Of a stretch of DNA of 64,000 bases, positions 37,961 through 49,924 are shown piece by piece (position 1 is the first letter of the stretch; each line of letters opens with the position of its first letter). The DNA is from Lineus longissimus (lineage: Eukaryota > Nemertea > Pilidiophora > Heteronemertea > Lineidae), in NCBI RefSeq assembly GCF_910592395.1, contig NC_088313.1, forward strand, positions 19,856,437 to 19,920,436, read 5' to 3'. Both the position numbers and the translations under genes were made by a program. A model generated the notes under the pieces. That model made no database searches. It worked only from the letters and a program-made list of their open reading frames with translations, and had not been told where the DNA came from.

Positions 37961-40900
37961 CACAAGCCCATCTGTCCTGTTAAGCATGACAAGCTGTAAC
38001 GTGAACAAGCCAATGCATTTCCACCAATTGTATTGAACGCAACAGCCATGGCTTCACAATCAGGGTCTGAATGACATTCCCTTGCACACTTTATACGGTT
38101 GACCTCTTCCCCATCATGAATACTGTACTCTGCAAGGATGTCACTGACGAACGGGACTTCTGGGTCTAATTTGAATACTATGCATGTATCACTCCCTGCA
38201 ATGGAAGCTAGAGAAATTAAGAACTAAACATATCAATCCATAGTCTGATAAGATTTGGTTGCTTCCATCCAATTGTGATTTAGGATTTTCAGGCTGAATG
38301 ACAAAGCAGATAGTTTAGAACTGCTAACTGCATGATTCACATTAGATTGAAATTTAAAATTCCACAGAGAATGGTTAAAAGCACATCTGTTTTGACAATT
38401 TATCCAGCTTTCCTTGTACTGAGGTTCAGTCACTTACTTGAATCAATCGAATAGAAGGAGACTGTTGCATTGGTTCTGGATGGGACCGATGCTGGTATTC
38501 CTGACGGCTGGATACAGGATGGGGCAGTTGATGCTGGAACACCAGTGGGCAGTGTTGATGCTGGAACACCAGTGGGCAGTGTTGATGCTGGAACACCAGT
38601 GGGCAGTGTTGATGCTGGAACACCAGTGGTTGGTTGCGGTGTTTGAGGAACTCCAGCTCCTAAAGTCTGACCTGTGAGACAAGACATGAGAGTATATATT
38701 CTTCTCAATCTCAGATTTCTACATTCCTCGAGGAGACCTAGTTCATTTACTTTGAACGACTGTACATTTATCATGATTGAATGAAGGAGACTGGTGAAAG
38801 AGTCTAGTGACAACCAGTACGGACTGGCAGGATATCAATAGCCTATTCACACGAGTCTCTTTTCTCGTTATAATAGACACACAATCACAGTTATACTTAC
38901 TTATATCATTCTGTGAATTCTTATATTTTGCTATGTAGCAATAGTTGAATTCATTGCAATTTGTCGGGAAATAATACATAAATCCATAATAAATAATATT
39001 CTTCACGGAGACCTGGAATTGAAGTGAAAAGGTGATGTCAATTTTGCATCAATCTTATATAATTTTGACGTACGTAGATGATGTAAAAACGATGTCTTTC
39101 TAACAAGAATTCAGATAGAATTTTTTCTTCTGATGACAAACATCAGAATTTAGATGATGTCAAAATATATATCAGTCAAAATATATATCATCTCATGCTT
39201 GCAAAGCATCAACCCACAGTTTTCTCACCTTCCTAATCTGGTACTGCTTGCCGAATGAATTCAGTTCTAACTTGATGGCCGTCACCTCACTCAGATATCC
39301 ACAGTTCATCATGAAGTAGTTATCAGCACTGGAAGACAAGATGAATAAGTCATGAGAAGAAACACTGTGGAATGGACCCCCCCCGCCCTTACAAAGACAC
39401 AGTCACCAGGCCAAAACACAATTGGTGCCCAACTATGGTAGCATGCACAGAAAACGCTCCCAAGTCCTGATGGTGTGATACTACTTGGAGAATGAATCCT
39501 CCAGGCAAGTGCCAATGCAATAAGAAGAAGGAAAGTTGGGTTCAGTTCCCTCTGACAAACTTACAATGCACTTGCTGCGACTCTACCCTGCAGAGCGTAT
39601 TGTCCAGCAGCAGACTCATTGTAGAAGATCTGAGGTCCACAGGACGTCCTCCCGTCATAGAGAGTCACTTGAGCTGATATCGATGGTCCATTTCCAGAAT
39701 GAAGTCCTCCATAGATGTAGACTTGGTATTTAAAGGATCCTGAAGAAACAATATATATGACCCAACACATCGAAACGGAGATGTAAGTTGTATTTGGGGC
39801 TCAAAAACTTATCAACATTATTCAAGTAGATGAGATGGGTAACATGGCAAATTTCCCTTGCTGGAAGTTTACTACAAACTGATGGATGAGCCGGGAATTA
39901 TCCATAAAACAAATTATCTGATGAAAAAGACTCACCCTCTCCAGAAGTGCCGGCAGCCAGTGTGATGGACGATGAATATGGATACGTTCCCTGAGGCTCA
40001 TCTGCACCAAACAAGCATGTGTATGTTGGACAGGGAAACCTGTGAATATCCGGCATGCTGCACCCACCACATTGTACTGTAACCTGAAAATTGTGGTTGC
40101 AAAATGAAACACACCACATGGTATTGGTAAGAGCAATATTTGAAAATTCGTCGCTGGCCTATGTTATTAGAAAGGCAAGTCAAATCATCAGCATGACTCG
40201 AGATGAATCCATATTTTAGCAAAGAGATGAGAATTTGATTGTTTTAGGTGTCAACCGACAGATCTGTCCCTTATTGACAACAAAGAGGACCAAACAACAT
40301 GTGACTTACCTCCCTAAAGGCATACTGTGCACCACTCCCACTTGGAACAATTAGCTTGACATATGAGAGTTCACCAGTATCTGAGGGCAGGTCAACGAAG
40401 CCATGGAAATCAGGCCTATTGAAATTTAAAAGTACATGCTCAAAACTGGCGGATTCAATAAGTCAAGAGCACGAAAGTACAGGAGTTGACTTCTTTTCTC
40501 GAACATATTAAGCAAGGTATCTTTTTGATGTAAACAAACACACTGATTTGATGTTTCAGCATCATGGATCCAGAAGTATTGCACATGTAAGGGAGGAGAA
40601 AAGGCTGTTCAGGTGCCTAATTAAAGTCAGAGTTATAGCAAGAACTTTATTAGACCATAGCTACTCATTGATGAAATTCTGGATACTGAAATTGTTTATC
40701 TCAAGAGACCTCATTAGTGGGATAAACAAGCTTACCATGAAGTCTTGAGTCCCGTCAAATGTGCTGTTTCGGTGTGGTTGCCAGTGTCGTTAATGTGAAT
40801 CAACTCCATTGTCACGTTATCCCCAGCGTTGGTGCTTTCGCGAAATGAGATAAAGATCTGGTATCGGAAGGATTCTGAAGCTGAAGCCAAATGAAAGATG

Positions 40901-41313
40901 ACATTTATTCTGATGATAAAAACATGTGTATACACATAATATATATCACTTCATTCAACAGATCCTGGGACACGTTTGCAGACACACAAGGGAGTTGTCA
41001 TAGAACAGCAATTTACAATATCATCACAGCTTGGCCTGGCAGACTTTCTCTTGCTCCAAAACAGGATCAACCTGACTTCACTACACGACTACAAGATTCG
41101 CTACTGCTGGACGGCATGGGTGATATCAGTTTGGGGCTAAGCATGTTCTCCAGCTGCATGACAACGGTTTGAATGGCGAGGCCACCACAGAAACCATAAC
41201 AAACCATCAACAGAACACTCAAGTGAGCAAATGAAGGACTAGAAAATGACTTACATACCTCTACTTGTTATGCATGCACACAACACCAGAAGGACAGTTC
41301 CTTGGATTACCAT
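37960..41313 (-). CDS. Secreted protein with two PLAT-like modules and a PAN/apple-like C-terminus
   Basis: Not a gene I can name. Nine phase-consistent exons: 41259-41313, 40736-40874, 40310-40415, 39936-40083, 39565-39739, 39229-39328, 38901-39012, 38438-38671, 37960-38195; 1,305 nt, 434 aa. Exon 1 is a signal peptide (hydrophobic TVLLVLCACI core). Exons 2-4 and 5-7 are two versions of one cassette, each starting SF[RK]YQ and passing phases 1-2, 2-0, 0-1; each reads like a PLAT/LH2 beta-sandwich (YQIFIS...NAGDNV...GELSYVKL...FREVTVQ) followed by a short Cys-rich tail. Exon 8 is a Thr/Pro linker with four 9-residue GVPASTLPT-type repeats. Exon 9 has a Cys pattern (C-x3-C-x5-C and later pairs) like a PAN/apple domain and ends at TGA 37960-37962, touching the LINE fragment. 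Exon 2 has two adjacent acceptors (40874 or 40880). Function unknown; binding to lipid, glycan or protein outside the cell is only inferred from the folds. Confidence 0.75.
38528..38635 (-). repeat. 27-bp in-frame tandem repeat, four copies, coding
   Basis: Four units of 27 bp (starts 38528, 38555, 38582, 38609 on the plus strand) lie inside exon 8 of the secreted-protein gene and encode the 9-residue Thr/Pro repeat. The units are almost identical at the DNA level, indicating recent expansion and probable length polymorphism. Confidence 0.9.
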
Positions 41314-42517
41314 CTTGTCCCCTCAAATCGCTAAATTAATGACTTTGGGGAATTCACGGTTAGAAAAATGCGGACACCAGTTTTGTTTGAAACAAGTTCA
41401 AAGTGTAATGAGGCAAAACCCTGGGAACTTTCATGACACAGCCAACAGGAAATGTCGCAAGTGATGGTCAATAAACACCCTGACTATAAACTAACAGTTG
41501 ATAGCCATGCTTGCATGGACCTTAAATTTGCCAAGTGGGGGGGGGGGGGCGTGGACCAGGTTCCTGTCGCCAGTCCTAGCCAGAAGTCAAACCAGTTTTA
41601 ATTTGATGGAAGAAGCAAATTCTTTTATCACAGAGCTGGCACAATTTTATTGAAATTCTCATAATATTTTATAAAACAGTGAAGGAAATTGAGTACAGCG
41701 ACAGATTATATCAATATATTCCCTAAAAGGGCGACTAGGCAGGAGCTAGGGGGTTTTCAGGTGACAGTTATGCACAGTTATATATGCCTTGTGAGTGCCT
41801 TGTCAAGTGTGAATGGTTCTGATGAACTGTCCGAGAGGAAAGACCCCTATTTGTGACTTTGTGTAACTTAATCTGATCTACCTGGCTACCGTCTATAGCC
41901 TCCCTTTAATTCAGCAATTTACCATAGACCCGCTTTAACAAAACATAGAAAACACCAGCATTTTAATGCGAAGCAAACAAAAACGGCCCAACAAAGTCAT
42001 TAAGTTTATGAAGACAAATCAAGAAGGAAGTAAGCACAGCTATGGAGAGCTGAGGCGACATCATAGAGGGTTGGCCCAACGTTCTAAAATATATCAGCTA
42101 AAACAATCATTTTCCCTACATCCATGCAGTCTTAAAGAAACTCGTCAAGATCTAATCTGATCTGAACAGCGCCATCAGTTATATTAATATATGGCCCCCT
42201 TTATTCACATGCATGACAACACAAATCCAAATGAACTAATCCATGGTCAGAATGTCCTTCAGGCAAATTACGCCCAATTCGACCACTGAATGTAAATCTA
42301 CCTTCGTGGTCCTAATCAACTACAAATGCATATTCAAGTCCATATCAAATTTCTTCCGCTCACCCAACACTGGTTTCGCCCATCTTGTTCAACTCTAAGT
42401 AATCATCATCAGGCGTTTATAACGGCATCATTAACAATTCACCAATTTCATTATTAACAGTTCAGTAACTATCATAGGTTCATCAGCACAAAGAAGGTTT
42501 CCCAGCACGCTGACCAT
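41314..42517. other. Intergenic DNA and 3' UTR of the C20orf27-like gene
   Basis: No gene seen. On the minus strand, AATAAA complements at 42200-42205 and 41646-41651 are candidate ends for the upstream C20orf27-like transcript. A run of 12 G occurs at about 41538-41549. The promoter of the secreted-protein gene must lie within the first few hundred bases but shows no clear motif. Confidence 0.45.
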
Positions 42518-45500
42518 TCAATCGAATCCTTGCCAATCACTGTTCTCCGATTCCTCTTCAGCGTTAATACCAGTACAGTGAATACCTGATTTTAATGACG
42601 GCGTTCCTTTACCCTTGCCTGGAAGATATAAGACAAGATGACAGTTAATGACAGTGTTCCTTTACCCTTTCCTGGAAGACAAACACAAAATGACAGTTAA
42701 TGACAGTATTCCTTTACCCTTGCCTGAAAGTAATGACAGTTGATAATGACAGCATTTCTTTACCCTTGCCTGAAGACAAGACAGAAAAGGACAGTTAATG
42801 TCAAGGTATCCTCACAAACAGTGATTCTTTTTTATGTCTTTGCCAGGAAAAAAGAATGTCATGCAATGACTAAAATAAAGAATGTAAAGAAATATCATGG
42901 ATCGTGTTGATGCTGGGTAAAGTTTTCGGCCTTTAAAGTTTTTTTCGCCATTTAAGAGGCAAACATAAATACTCAATGTTTACAGTATCATGGCTTATTT
43001 TGGCAGCTCCCCAAAATAAATAACACCTCAACACCTCATGAGCACTGGGAATAAACCGGGAACTATAATGTAACAAATGTCACATAAAGCAGAAACAAAT
43101 GAAACTAAATGCAGGGTAAACACAAATCTACATCCTAATGTGATCAAACATTCAATGCTTTTAACATGACATCACCTGACTTATCTACTGTCTAAACACA
43201 ATGGGTTGCCTTCATAATGGTATGGCAAATCCCATTACGTTTGCAGTCATAATCATTAGCATTTTTGCAATAATCATTATTTCAAAATATTCAGTTTCAT
43301 TAGTGGATGGAAATGGATGCAGATATTTAAAAAAGCTAATCACATTTGTCCCATTAAATGTATAACCAACAATGCATTAGAACACACCACATGCACATGT
43401 ACTTCCCTCCTAAAGAAACCCTGATATGATTCTCAGGTAAAGGCCTACACTGTTGCATTCATTTTATTGTCTTGTGCCGCAAAACATGAACGTAATATTC
43501 TCACCATCTCGGCCAATTGCTTGTCTGATACGCACCTTGGCTTTGGGCCACGTCAACTCCAGAGACCAGTAATCATGGCGATTAAGAGACCTGAGCAATG
43601 GACAGATTACTTATCGCAAGCCAAATATCATGTTATAGACTGCTCGTGGCGGAAGCAATAAATTCAGCCCAAAGTCGCAGAAAAGAAAGAAAGCCAGCAA
43701 CTTCTGGGGAATGTGTCTCTACCTTAACAGTTCAAGGGACTTCCTTTCTGAGAGATTTATGATTCAGGTGAAGGACACTGCCCTGCTGTATAGATGGTTT
43801 TGACTGGGTCTGAACAAGATTTGAATTGGGTTTGCTGGAATTGGTGACATCTAGCGTTTTCAAAAGCAAACTTAAGTTTGCCGGGCTCTGGTATGGTTTG
43901 TCAATGCTATTGCTTTACCTTTAAGTCTTACGAGAAATTATTGCCCTTCATCTACTTTTCACCTAAGGTACCGGTAAGTCCTAATAGTAGTCATTAGCCC
44001 AAGCTCCTTCCCGCTTTACACGCAAATCAAACGAACTGGACAAGTTTGACAAATGCTATGTCACGAGGGATGCAAAGAAGCAGATAATCACAGCTTTGTC
44101 GATCAGACCAATAATTGGGGGTGACTAGCGAGGACCGAGGACGGTGATGTGATGTTTCAGACAACCTGCAGTTGGAATATTTTACATACAACTAAGTAGG
44201 GATGGGAGACACGATTATCGCATCATATTATCACCCTAGAGAAACAATTCCCCTGAGTTAACAACTGAACCTTCAGTGCCTGCATATTCTTGATCTTGAG
44301 ACCAATGATGGCTCAAGGGGCTGAGGTCTTAAGGGACAATCCCTTCAGAAATCACCCTGGTAGTTTTTCATACCATCAAAATCCAAGGGAAGCACTCAGC
44401 CCCTGCACATCGCGGACACAAAAAAGTTGAATACAGTACACTAGGCCAATAAATGTAACCAAAGAAAGAGAAGCACATAGTTTTATCTCATCACATAGTT
44501 TTACCTGATTTCTCTCATATATGTCGACAGCTAACACAACCAGTAATCACATCAATAATGATCTTTCAACTCTCCTCGGGCAGTTTAACACGGTACAGAT
44601 CAGATCGGGAAGAAGCTGGGTATCTATCTACACATCGTGGCTAAAGTCAACAGTTTCAAAGAACATGCAGAGTGCGCTGACATTTGTCTCTTCGTTCCAG
44701 AATTCCATTTAAAAGGCTTCTACCAGATTTAAGATTCTGATAGTGCTATGAAGGCAAATCAGAAACCAGGCACTGAGTCATCATTCTACAAGATTAACGG
44801 AACACTTTGGGAAACATCAACCAAAAGCTATAGCCTTCTTTCAGCAGCTAAACATGCAGAATTCTATTCAACATCAAAACCTCGTAATAAATGGGTTTTC
44901 ATTCTTCTTTAAAGGATTTGCTGTTGCATGGTTAAAGCTTTGATCCCTCGGTCATCAATAACCCAGCATGAGCTCAATGGGTAAAAACTGTCGAGGTCTG
45001 AACAGCCATGTTATCGAATTGAATATCCATAAATATTTTATGTGGCGATAGAATGCTCGTCGTGGATGAGACAAATAGACAAATAGTCTAATACCAGATA
45101 ACTGATGTTTACCATTTAGAGTGGTGCGCAGGTAATGATTTATACTCATGATTATAAGGATGTCCTTCTTTACCATTTTTATGACTACCCGTCTGCATAA
45201 ATTTGAATACCCGTATAGTTCTTCCACATGAAATAGAAGCCACCATGTCTGTTGGTTGAAATGAAATTGTTCAATGAAATTTTCATAAAGTTAATGTTGA
45301 AAGCAATGATCGGCTTCTGAGCACTTTTCCATGGGATTTGCTCAAAGTCCTTTAAAATGTCAATACCGATAACCTGTGATGTCTTGGGAGTAATGTCATC
45401 CATACTAATCAATCACTTTCTTTGAACCTGCATCATCGGTACCAGGATGAAATACAACTTCATTGTACAAATGACAATGTAAGGAGTTGCCACGGGAATA

Positions 45501-47148
45501 TATGGTGGGCGATCAGGTCAATGGAATTTGCTTCATTGAGTGAGCCAGCACGATTTCGGAAGTTAGGGAAATGATTCTGATAGTTCAAATAATTGCCTGC
45601 TGAAAGCATCAGAAACAAGTAACCACAAAGTCACTTACCTAATACTCTCGCATGAACTACTATAATTAATGACTTTTCTGGATCAACTTCACTCGTGATA
45701 AGAATCTGTTCCCTCATTAATTTTTCTTTGTGCGCAAGAAGGTCAAGTACTAAATCATGGCCCTCCCCTGGAAAGAGAAGACGTCAAATGTGTTACTTTA
45801 ATCTGTCCAGAAAATACGAGAATTACAAGTGAAAATACGTAAGTCTATCACAATGGAGAATACAATACAACAATATGTATAATCTTCAACCACAACCCCA
45901 ATTCAGTCACTGCCTTCAGGACCAACAATGGGTTATGCAACACATTTTACCTTAGTGAACATTGATAGCTGTGATACTGGTAAGGGCATGACAGGAATTA
46001 AAATGAACTTATCGTTGCTAGGATATCATCGATTAACTCTAAAATCATGGAATGAAAAATTCCCGCTGATTATTGAGTCGCTTTGAACGTGATGAATTGG
46101 CATGATTAGAATCATAAAAACAAAGCTCGGAGACATCAAGTACCCACTAAAGGGAGGATGGAGTTGATGAATAACATGTACTTTTCTTAGTTTTAAGCCG
46201 AAGACATGGAAATTAATCAATCAAACAGAATTCAACAATGCTGTCGGAGTGGTATAGAGGCTATCAGGAGATTCCACACTTCAAAGAGTACTAAAATACA
46301 ACCTGATCAAGGTTAAGATAGGAACTATAGCTAGCAAAACTTAAAACAAATATGGGGGGGGGGCAGGCCTCCTTATATTGTAGAATAATAGTTTATAAAT
46401 AATAAATGATGACTTACCATCTTCTGAAGGCATCACTTTCTTGATTTTGAGATGAAGATTTCCAAGCGGTTCGTAGTTCACATCCTCGCCCAGATCATCT
46501 TTAATTGTGAATGTTACATCATAGAAATGGTTGATTTGTAGGAATCCCAGGTGGACTGATACCTTGTCAGCAGAATCTCTTCGCACGACAATCTCGGACT
46601 CATGTTCTGGAAGCTGCTCCGCACTAAAATGGACTGGAAAGAATAAGACTGAATTAGTTCTCACTCTCACTAATGTTCATGTCTAAACCAAGACACGCAG
46701 GGCCAGTCACTGACTGTCATTGTCAGTGACTGTCACTGTCGGTAATGCCTGAAGAAAAATGGCAGATGGCTGAGAAACTAATATGATATTGGACACTATA
46801 CAATAAACGGACAAACATCCAACAGCTATGCTAACATATGGGTCGACCTAGGTCTTCATTTTGAGAGTAGGAGTACAGTAAAGTGTCTTGCCCAAGGTTG
46901 TTCACATCATGCAATGACTCAACTGATGGTTGTTGACCATGGATGATGGATGATGGAGACAGAGGTGTAGGTCCTTGCTTGAAACAAATCCAGGAGATCA
47001 AATCCACCTTGATCCTAGTTGATCTGGCTCTTAAAAGGACAAAACACTGTATACAATACACACCATGCTCATCAGTGGAACCACTGGAAGAAGATTTGCT
47101 CATCCTCATTGCTGGATGTGCCCCATGATTTTTCACTGTTTCCTCCAT
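42518..47148 (-). CDS. C20orf27: C20orf27/ADISSP-like protein (UPF0687)
   Basis: Four exons: 47064-47148, 46418-46633, 45639-45767, 42518-42618; 531 nt, 176 aa (human 174), phases agreeing. The vertebrate protein is a small beta-rich protein reported as a secreted adipose signalling factor (ADISSP); no signal peptide is visible here and the role in invertebrates is unknown. Conserved text: HVHF across the first junction, LGFLQINHFYDVTFTI, LHLKIKKVMPSEDG, LLAHKEKLMREQILI, ARVLGKGKGTP across the last junction, and a C-terminus IHCTGINAEEE then SDWQGFD, matching the human end (SDWHGFD). The last exon is only 101 nt, after a 3-kb intron, and was found by its ending. Its acceptor sits at the end of a tandem duplication carrying three more copies of the same acceptor. 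The start ATG at 47148 is the least certain point. Confidence 0.88.
42575..42805 (-). repeat. Tandem duplication of an intron-exon boundary, four copies
   Basis: A roughly 46-53-bp unit containing CTTCCAGGCAAGGGTAAAGG on the minus strand is repeated four times. The copy with AG at 42619-42620 is the working 3' splice site of the last C20orf27-like exon; decoy AGs would open exons at 42671, 42723 and 42769. Each decoy also repeats the first coding bases (GC AAG GGT AAA). Confidence 0.88.
46704..46732. repeat. Inverted repeat, 11-bp arms
   Basis: CAGTCACTGAC at 46704-46714 and its exact reverse complement at 46722-46732, with a 7-base loop. It lies in an intron of the C20orf27-like gene, 70 bp upstream of its second coding exon, and is followed by further GTCACTGTC half-copies. 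Confidence 0.8.
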
Positions 47149-48157
47149 AATTCCACGCTGGCAGGCACTAATAATGAAATCCCTGGAAGCCTTATGGATC
47201 AATGAATCTGAATAGCAAACAAGATTGTAAAATAGATCTTAAAAAATGTTAGAAAAAGGCGACATAAAGCTTCAAAATCTGAACTGACTGGCTAATCTGG
47301 TGGGTTTTTCTAAAATAGGGAACGGTCTCCGTCTGGAACGAAGAGACAAACGTCAGCGCACTCTGACGTCAGGACTAGGTTTGTCTCCAAGGCCGAGGAG
47401 TATACCCGAGAGATATTGCTAGTCGTTGGTCATTGTCTGTTGAGCTTGGGGGGGGGGGGTTACATTAGCCGGCCTCACTCATTATTTTTTTTGGCAAGCC
47501 AGGGACATCTCTTCAGAGCAGAGCAGGAGACAAGGACAAACAGGGCTTGTCCTTCGTCACAATCAAGACAAGGCAAGGCAGAGCTAATCCCTTGTCACAA
47601 TCAGGCAGAGATCCCCAAGTCAATGAGAGTGGTGATTCTACTCTTCATCCTTACAATAAATCCAAAGCTTTTGAGAAACTACACCTCTTTCCTTTGACAT
47701 GGTGCTGGTGAACGAGGACTACCCACCTCAGTGCTGCCTTCCATGATTTTTTACTCTCTTCAGGGTCAAACAAATATAAAACTTCCCAAGTCAATTGCTG
47801 AGAGTTGGGATCGAACCCATGTGGTTGGATCACAAAATACCAGTGAATACCACGTCAAATTTACAGCATTTAATAAAACAAAATGATACACAATGTCACA
47901 TTTTAAGTTTTTTTCAATGATTACCCTGACGGCCTATGACTGCAAAGCCTACAGGGCAGCCATTCAAGCCTGCCTTCACCAAACTATACAAACACAGCTA
48001 CAAATTTTAGGCAGAGTTTACTAATTATTAAAATATAGATGTCACAACAAAATCAAGTGTTTCATACACTTCGTTGCCTTTGCCACAATGCGAAGTTGTA
48101 TCTCCCCATTGTTAGTCTTTTATACAGAATGTTCACAACATGACGAGCCTTTTTCTA
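47149..48157 (-). other. 3' UTR of EXD2 and intergenic DNA
   Basis: No gene. An ATTAAA signal on the minus strand at 47869-47874 would end the EXD2 transcript about 285 bp after its stop. At 47805-47830 a GGGATCGAACCCATG stretch is the reverse complement of a tRNA-type B box, suggesting another SINE-like remnant. A run of 12 G lies near 47447-47458. Confidence 0.5.
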
Positions 48158-49924
48158 TCACTCCCCAAGTCTCTGTTTCAGTTCAGATTCTATACCTTGT
48201 AGTTCAGAGTGATTGTGGTCAATTGACCACTTGTGTGGCAAGAACTTGGGTTGCATGGTCTTGACAAAATTCCTCCGCCATGTTTTCTCAAACTGAACAA
48301 GGCCACCATTTTCTAACATGTATTGCACAACTTTTAAACCATGCGGAGAGAATTTATCTGATGGTACTCTAACGTCCATATCTATTGCCTGCTGTAGGAG
48401 ATCAACATCAAGAGAATCAACACCAAAATAGTTTTTTACAATGTTTTCAAGAAACTCTCGTCTCTCTGTGGGTATTTTATCACCCGAGTTCAGAAGGGCT
48501 TTGGCGCTCGAACGGACTCTTGTCAGATCAGGATCCTGATGGAAACGTACGTCTTCTTCCGATCCAATGGGAGCATCACAGAGAGCAGCCAAATGTTGCC
48601 TCAGGAAGCCATCGTAAACACCGCTACGCTGATGACAAGAAACACACAACAAGAGAATGTCATGAGAGCGGTGATTTTTCAAAAGCAACGGAAAATGCTT
48701 CCTGTATTCGTGTGGTATGACACATTTGCGGACATAGGACTCTGGGGCCCCACACACCACACAGATATTGTCTTTCTCCTGCAAGTAATAGTTCTCCTTG
48801 GATTCCGGTCGTCCTGCTGGTTCAAAACGTAGTTGCACAGTCAACGGTTCATCAGCAATCTTGTCCCCAATGCCCTTCTGAATATACCATTCAGCCTTCT
48901 TCTTATCACAAGTACACAACAGTTGTCCATCAGGGGCACGAAGTTGACAGTTATGATAAAGTGGTCTTTGCCGCAAAGAATAAGAACGAGTTGCATCTGT
49001 TTTGGAGTCTCTTTTCTGCGCCGCATTCAGATTAGACGGGCCTTTTTTGGGCGTAGAGCGAACCTTAGTATACGAAGAAGCAGTGTATCGGAGATCAACA
49101 ATCCCTTGCGACATTGAGAAAGCCTTGTTTTGAAATTCATCCACTAAATCACCATCTCCCAACTGCCCTCTGGACATACGATGAAGAACAAACTCGGTGA
49201 ATATGTCAACAGCACTGATTGCATCATTGGCTGCATATTTTATCTGGTCCGATGTGAGAACATTGCATTCCCAATCACTGCAGCGAACAAAGCGATTCTT
49301 ATCCAAATTCTTATGACACACAGCCTCATACAAGCGCTTTAAGCCACAGGAAGACAAATGCTTGAATGTTTGCGACCTCAGGACGACATAGCACAAGTCG
49401 ACATAACCTAGTACTTGTAACCCATAATGACTGAACAGTTTCGAAGCATCCTCTGCAATTCCTACGCCAAATTTTTTCACACTTTGATCAGCAAGGAGTT
49501 CTTTCAATGTTTCAGGGATGATACTGTCCTCAAACTTGCACAAACGCACCAAAACACAAGTTCCTTGTTGCGTTGCAACCTGAAGAAGAGCAACAGGTTG
49601 TGACTTCCCATCTTTTGTAACCCATTCACAGTCAAGTCCCAATGTCTTTATTCTAGACAAGTCATCCTGGAGTAGTTCATATGCTTTGTTCCATTCATCA
49701 ACAGAACTGACAACTAGAATATTGCTTTTTGTCCGGCGTAAGGCGGCTAACCGTTCTTCAACCAGAGACGATCCAATTGTGAAGCGATCTTTGATAAAGT
49801 TTATGATACCACAGAAAGTCCACTTCTTTTGGATGTAGAGGTAAGTCCCAGCAATCCCTCCGACACTGCAGACCAGCACAGCAGCTAATTTTCTCCTGAC
49901 ACCTGAAGGAAGGAGTGTCTCCAT
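48158..49924 (-). CDS. EXD2: Exonuclease 3'-5' domain-containing protein 2
   Basis: Membrane-anchored DEDDy 3'-5' exonuclease; in vertebrates it is at the mitochondrial outer membrane and also has a role in DNA-end resection. A single uninterrupted coding region of 588 aa (human about 621). I start at ATG 49924 because a strong acceptor (TTTCTCATTTCAG) ends four bases upstream, so the ten extra in-frame residues back to 49954 are intron. A hydrophobic anchor spans about residues 12-31. The nuclease keeps all DEDDy residues: Asp98 and Glu100 in GLDCEW, Asp159 in IAEDASKL, Tyr230 and Asp234 in YAANDA. The C-terminal half has the family's Cys pairs (Cys388/Cys391 in CVVC, Cys427/Cys430 in CVSC) around IPHEYRKHFP, and ends with a SIDHNH motif. 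It follows FAM50 on the same strand. Complete, no lesions. Confidence 0.96.
   Translation of the reverse strand: METLLPSGVRRKLAAVLVCSVGGIAGTYLYIQKKWTFCGIINFIKDRFTIGSSLVEERLAALRRTKSNILVVSSVDEWNKAYELLQDDLSRIKTLGLDCEWVTKDGKSQPVALLQVATQQGTCVLVRLCKFEDSIIPETLKELLADQSVKKFGVGIAEDASKLFSHYGLQVLGYVDLCYVVLRSQTFKHLSSCGLKRLYEAVCHKNLDKNRFVRCSDWECNVLTSDQIKYAANDAISAVDIFTEFVLHRMSRGQLGDGDLVDEFQNKAFSMSQGIVDLRYTASSYTKVRSTPKKGPSNLNAAQKRDSKTDATRSYSLRQRPLYHNCQLRAPDGQLLCTCDKKKAEWYIQKGIGDKIADEPLTVQLRFEPAGRPESKENYYLQEKDNICVVCGAPESYVRKCVIPHEYRKHFPLLLKNHRSHDILLLCVSCHQRSGVYDGFLRQHLAALCDAPIGSEEDVRFHQDPDLTRVRSSAKALLNSGDKIPTERREFLENIVKNYFGVDSLDVDLLQQAIDMDVRVPSDKFSPHGLKVVQYMLENGGLVQFEKTWRRNFVKTMQPKFLPHKWSIDHNHSELQGIESELKQRLGE

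Noticed and set aside
38528-38635. CRISPR-like spaced repeats
   Set aside because: The 27-bp units are contiguous with no spacers and lie in a coding exon of an animal gene.
45185-45412. Candidate last exon of the C20orf27-like gene
   Set aside because: It does not resemble the family's C-terminus; the exon at 42518-42618 matches the conserved SDW-x-GFD ending and the reading phase.
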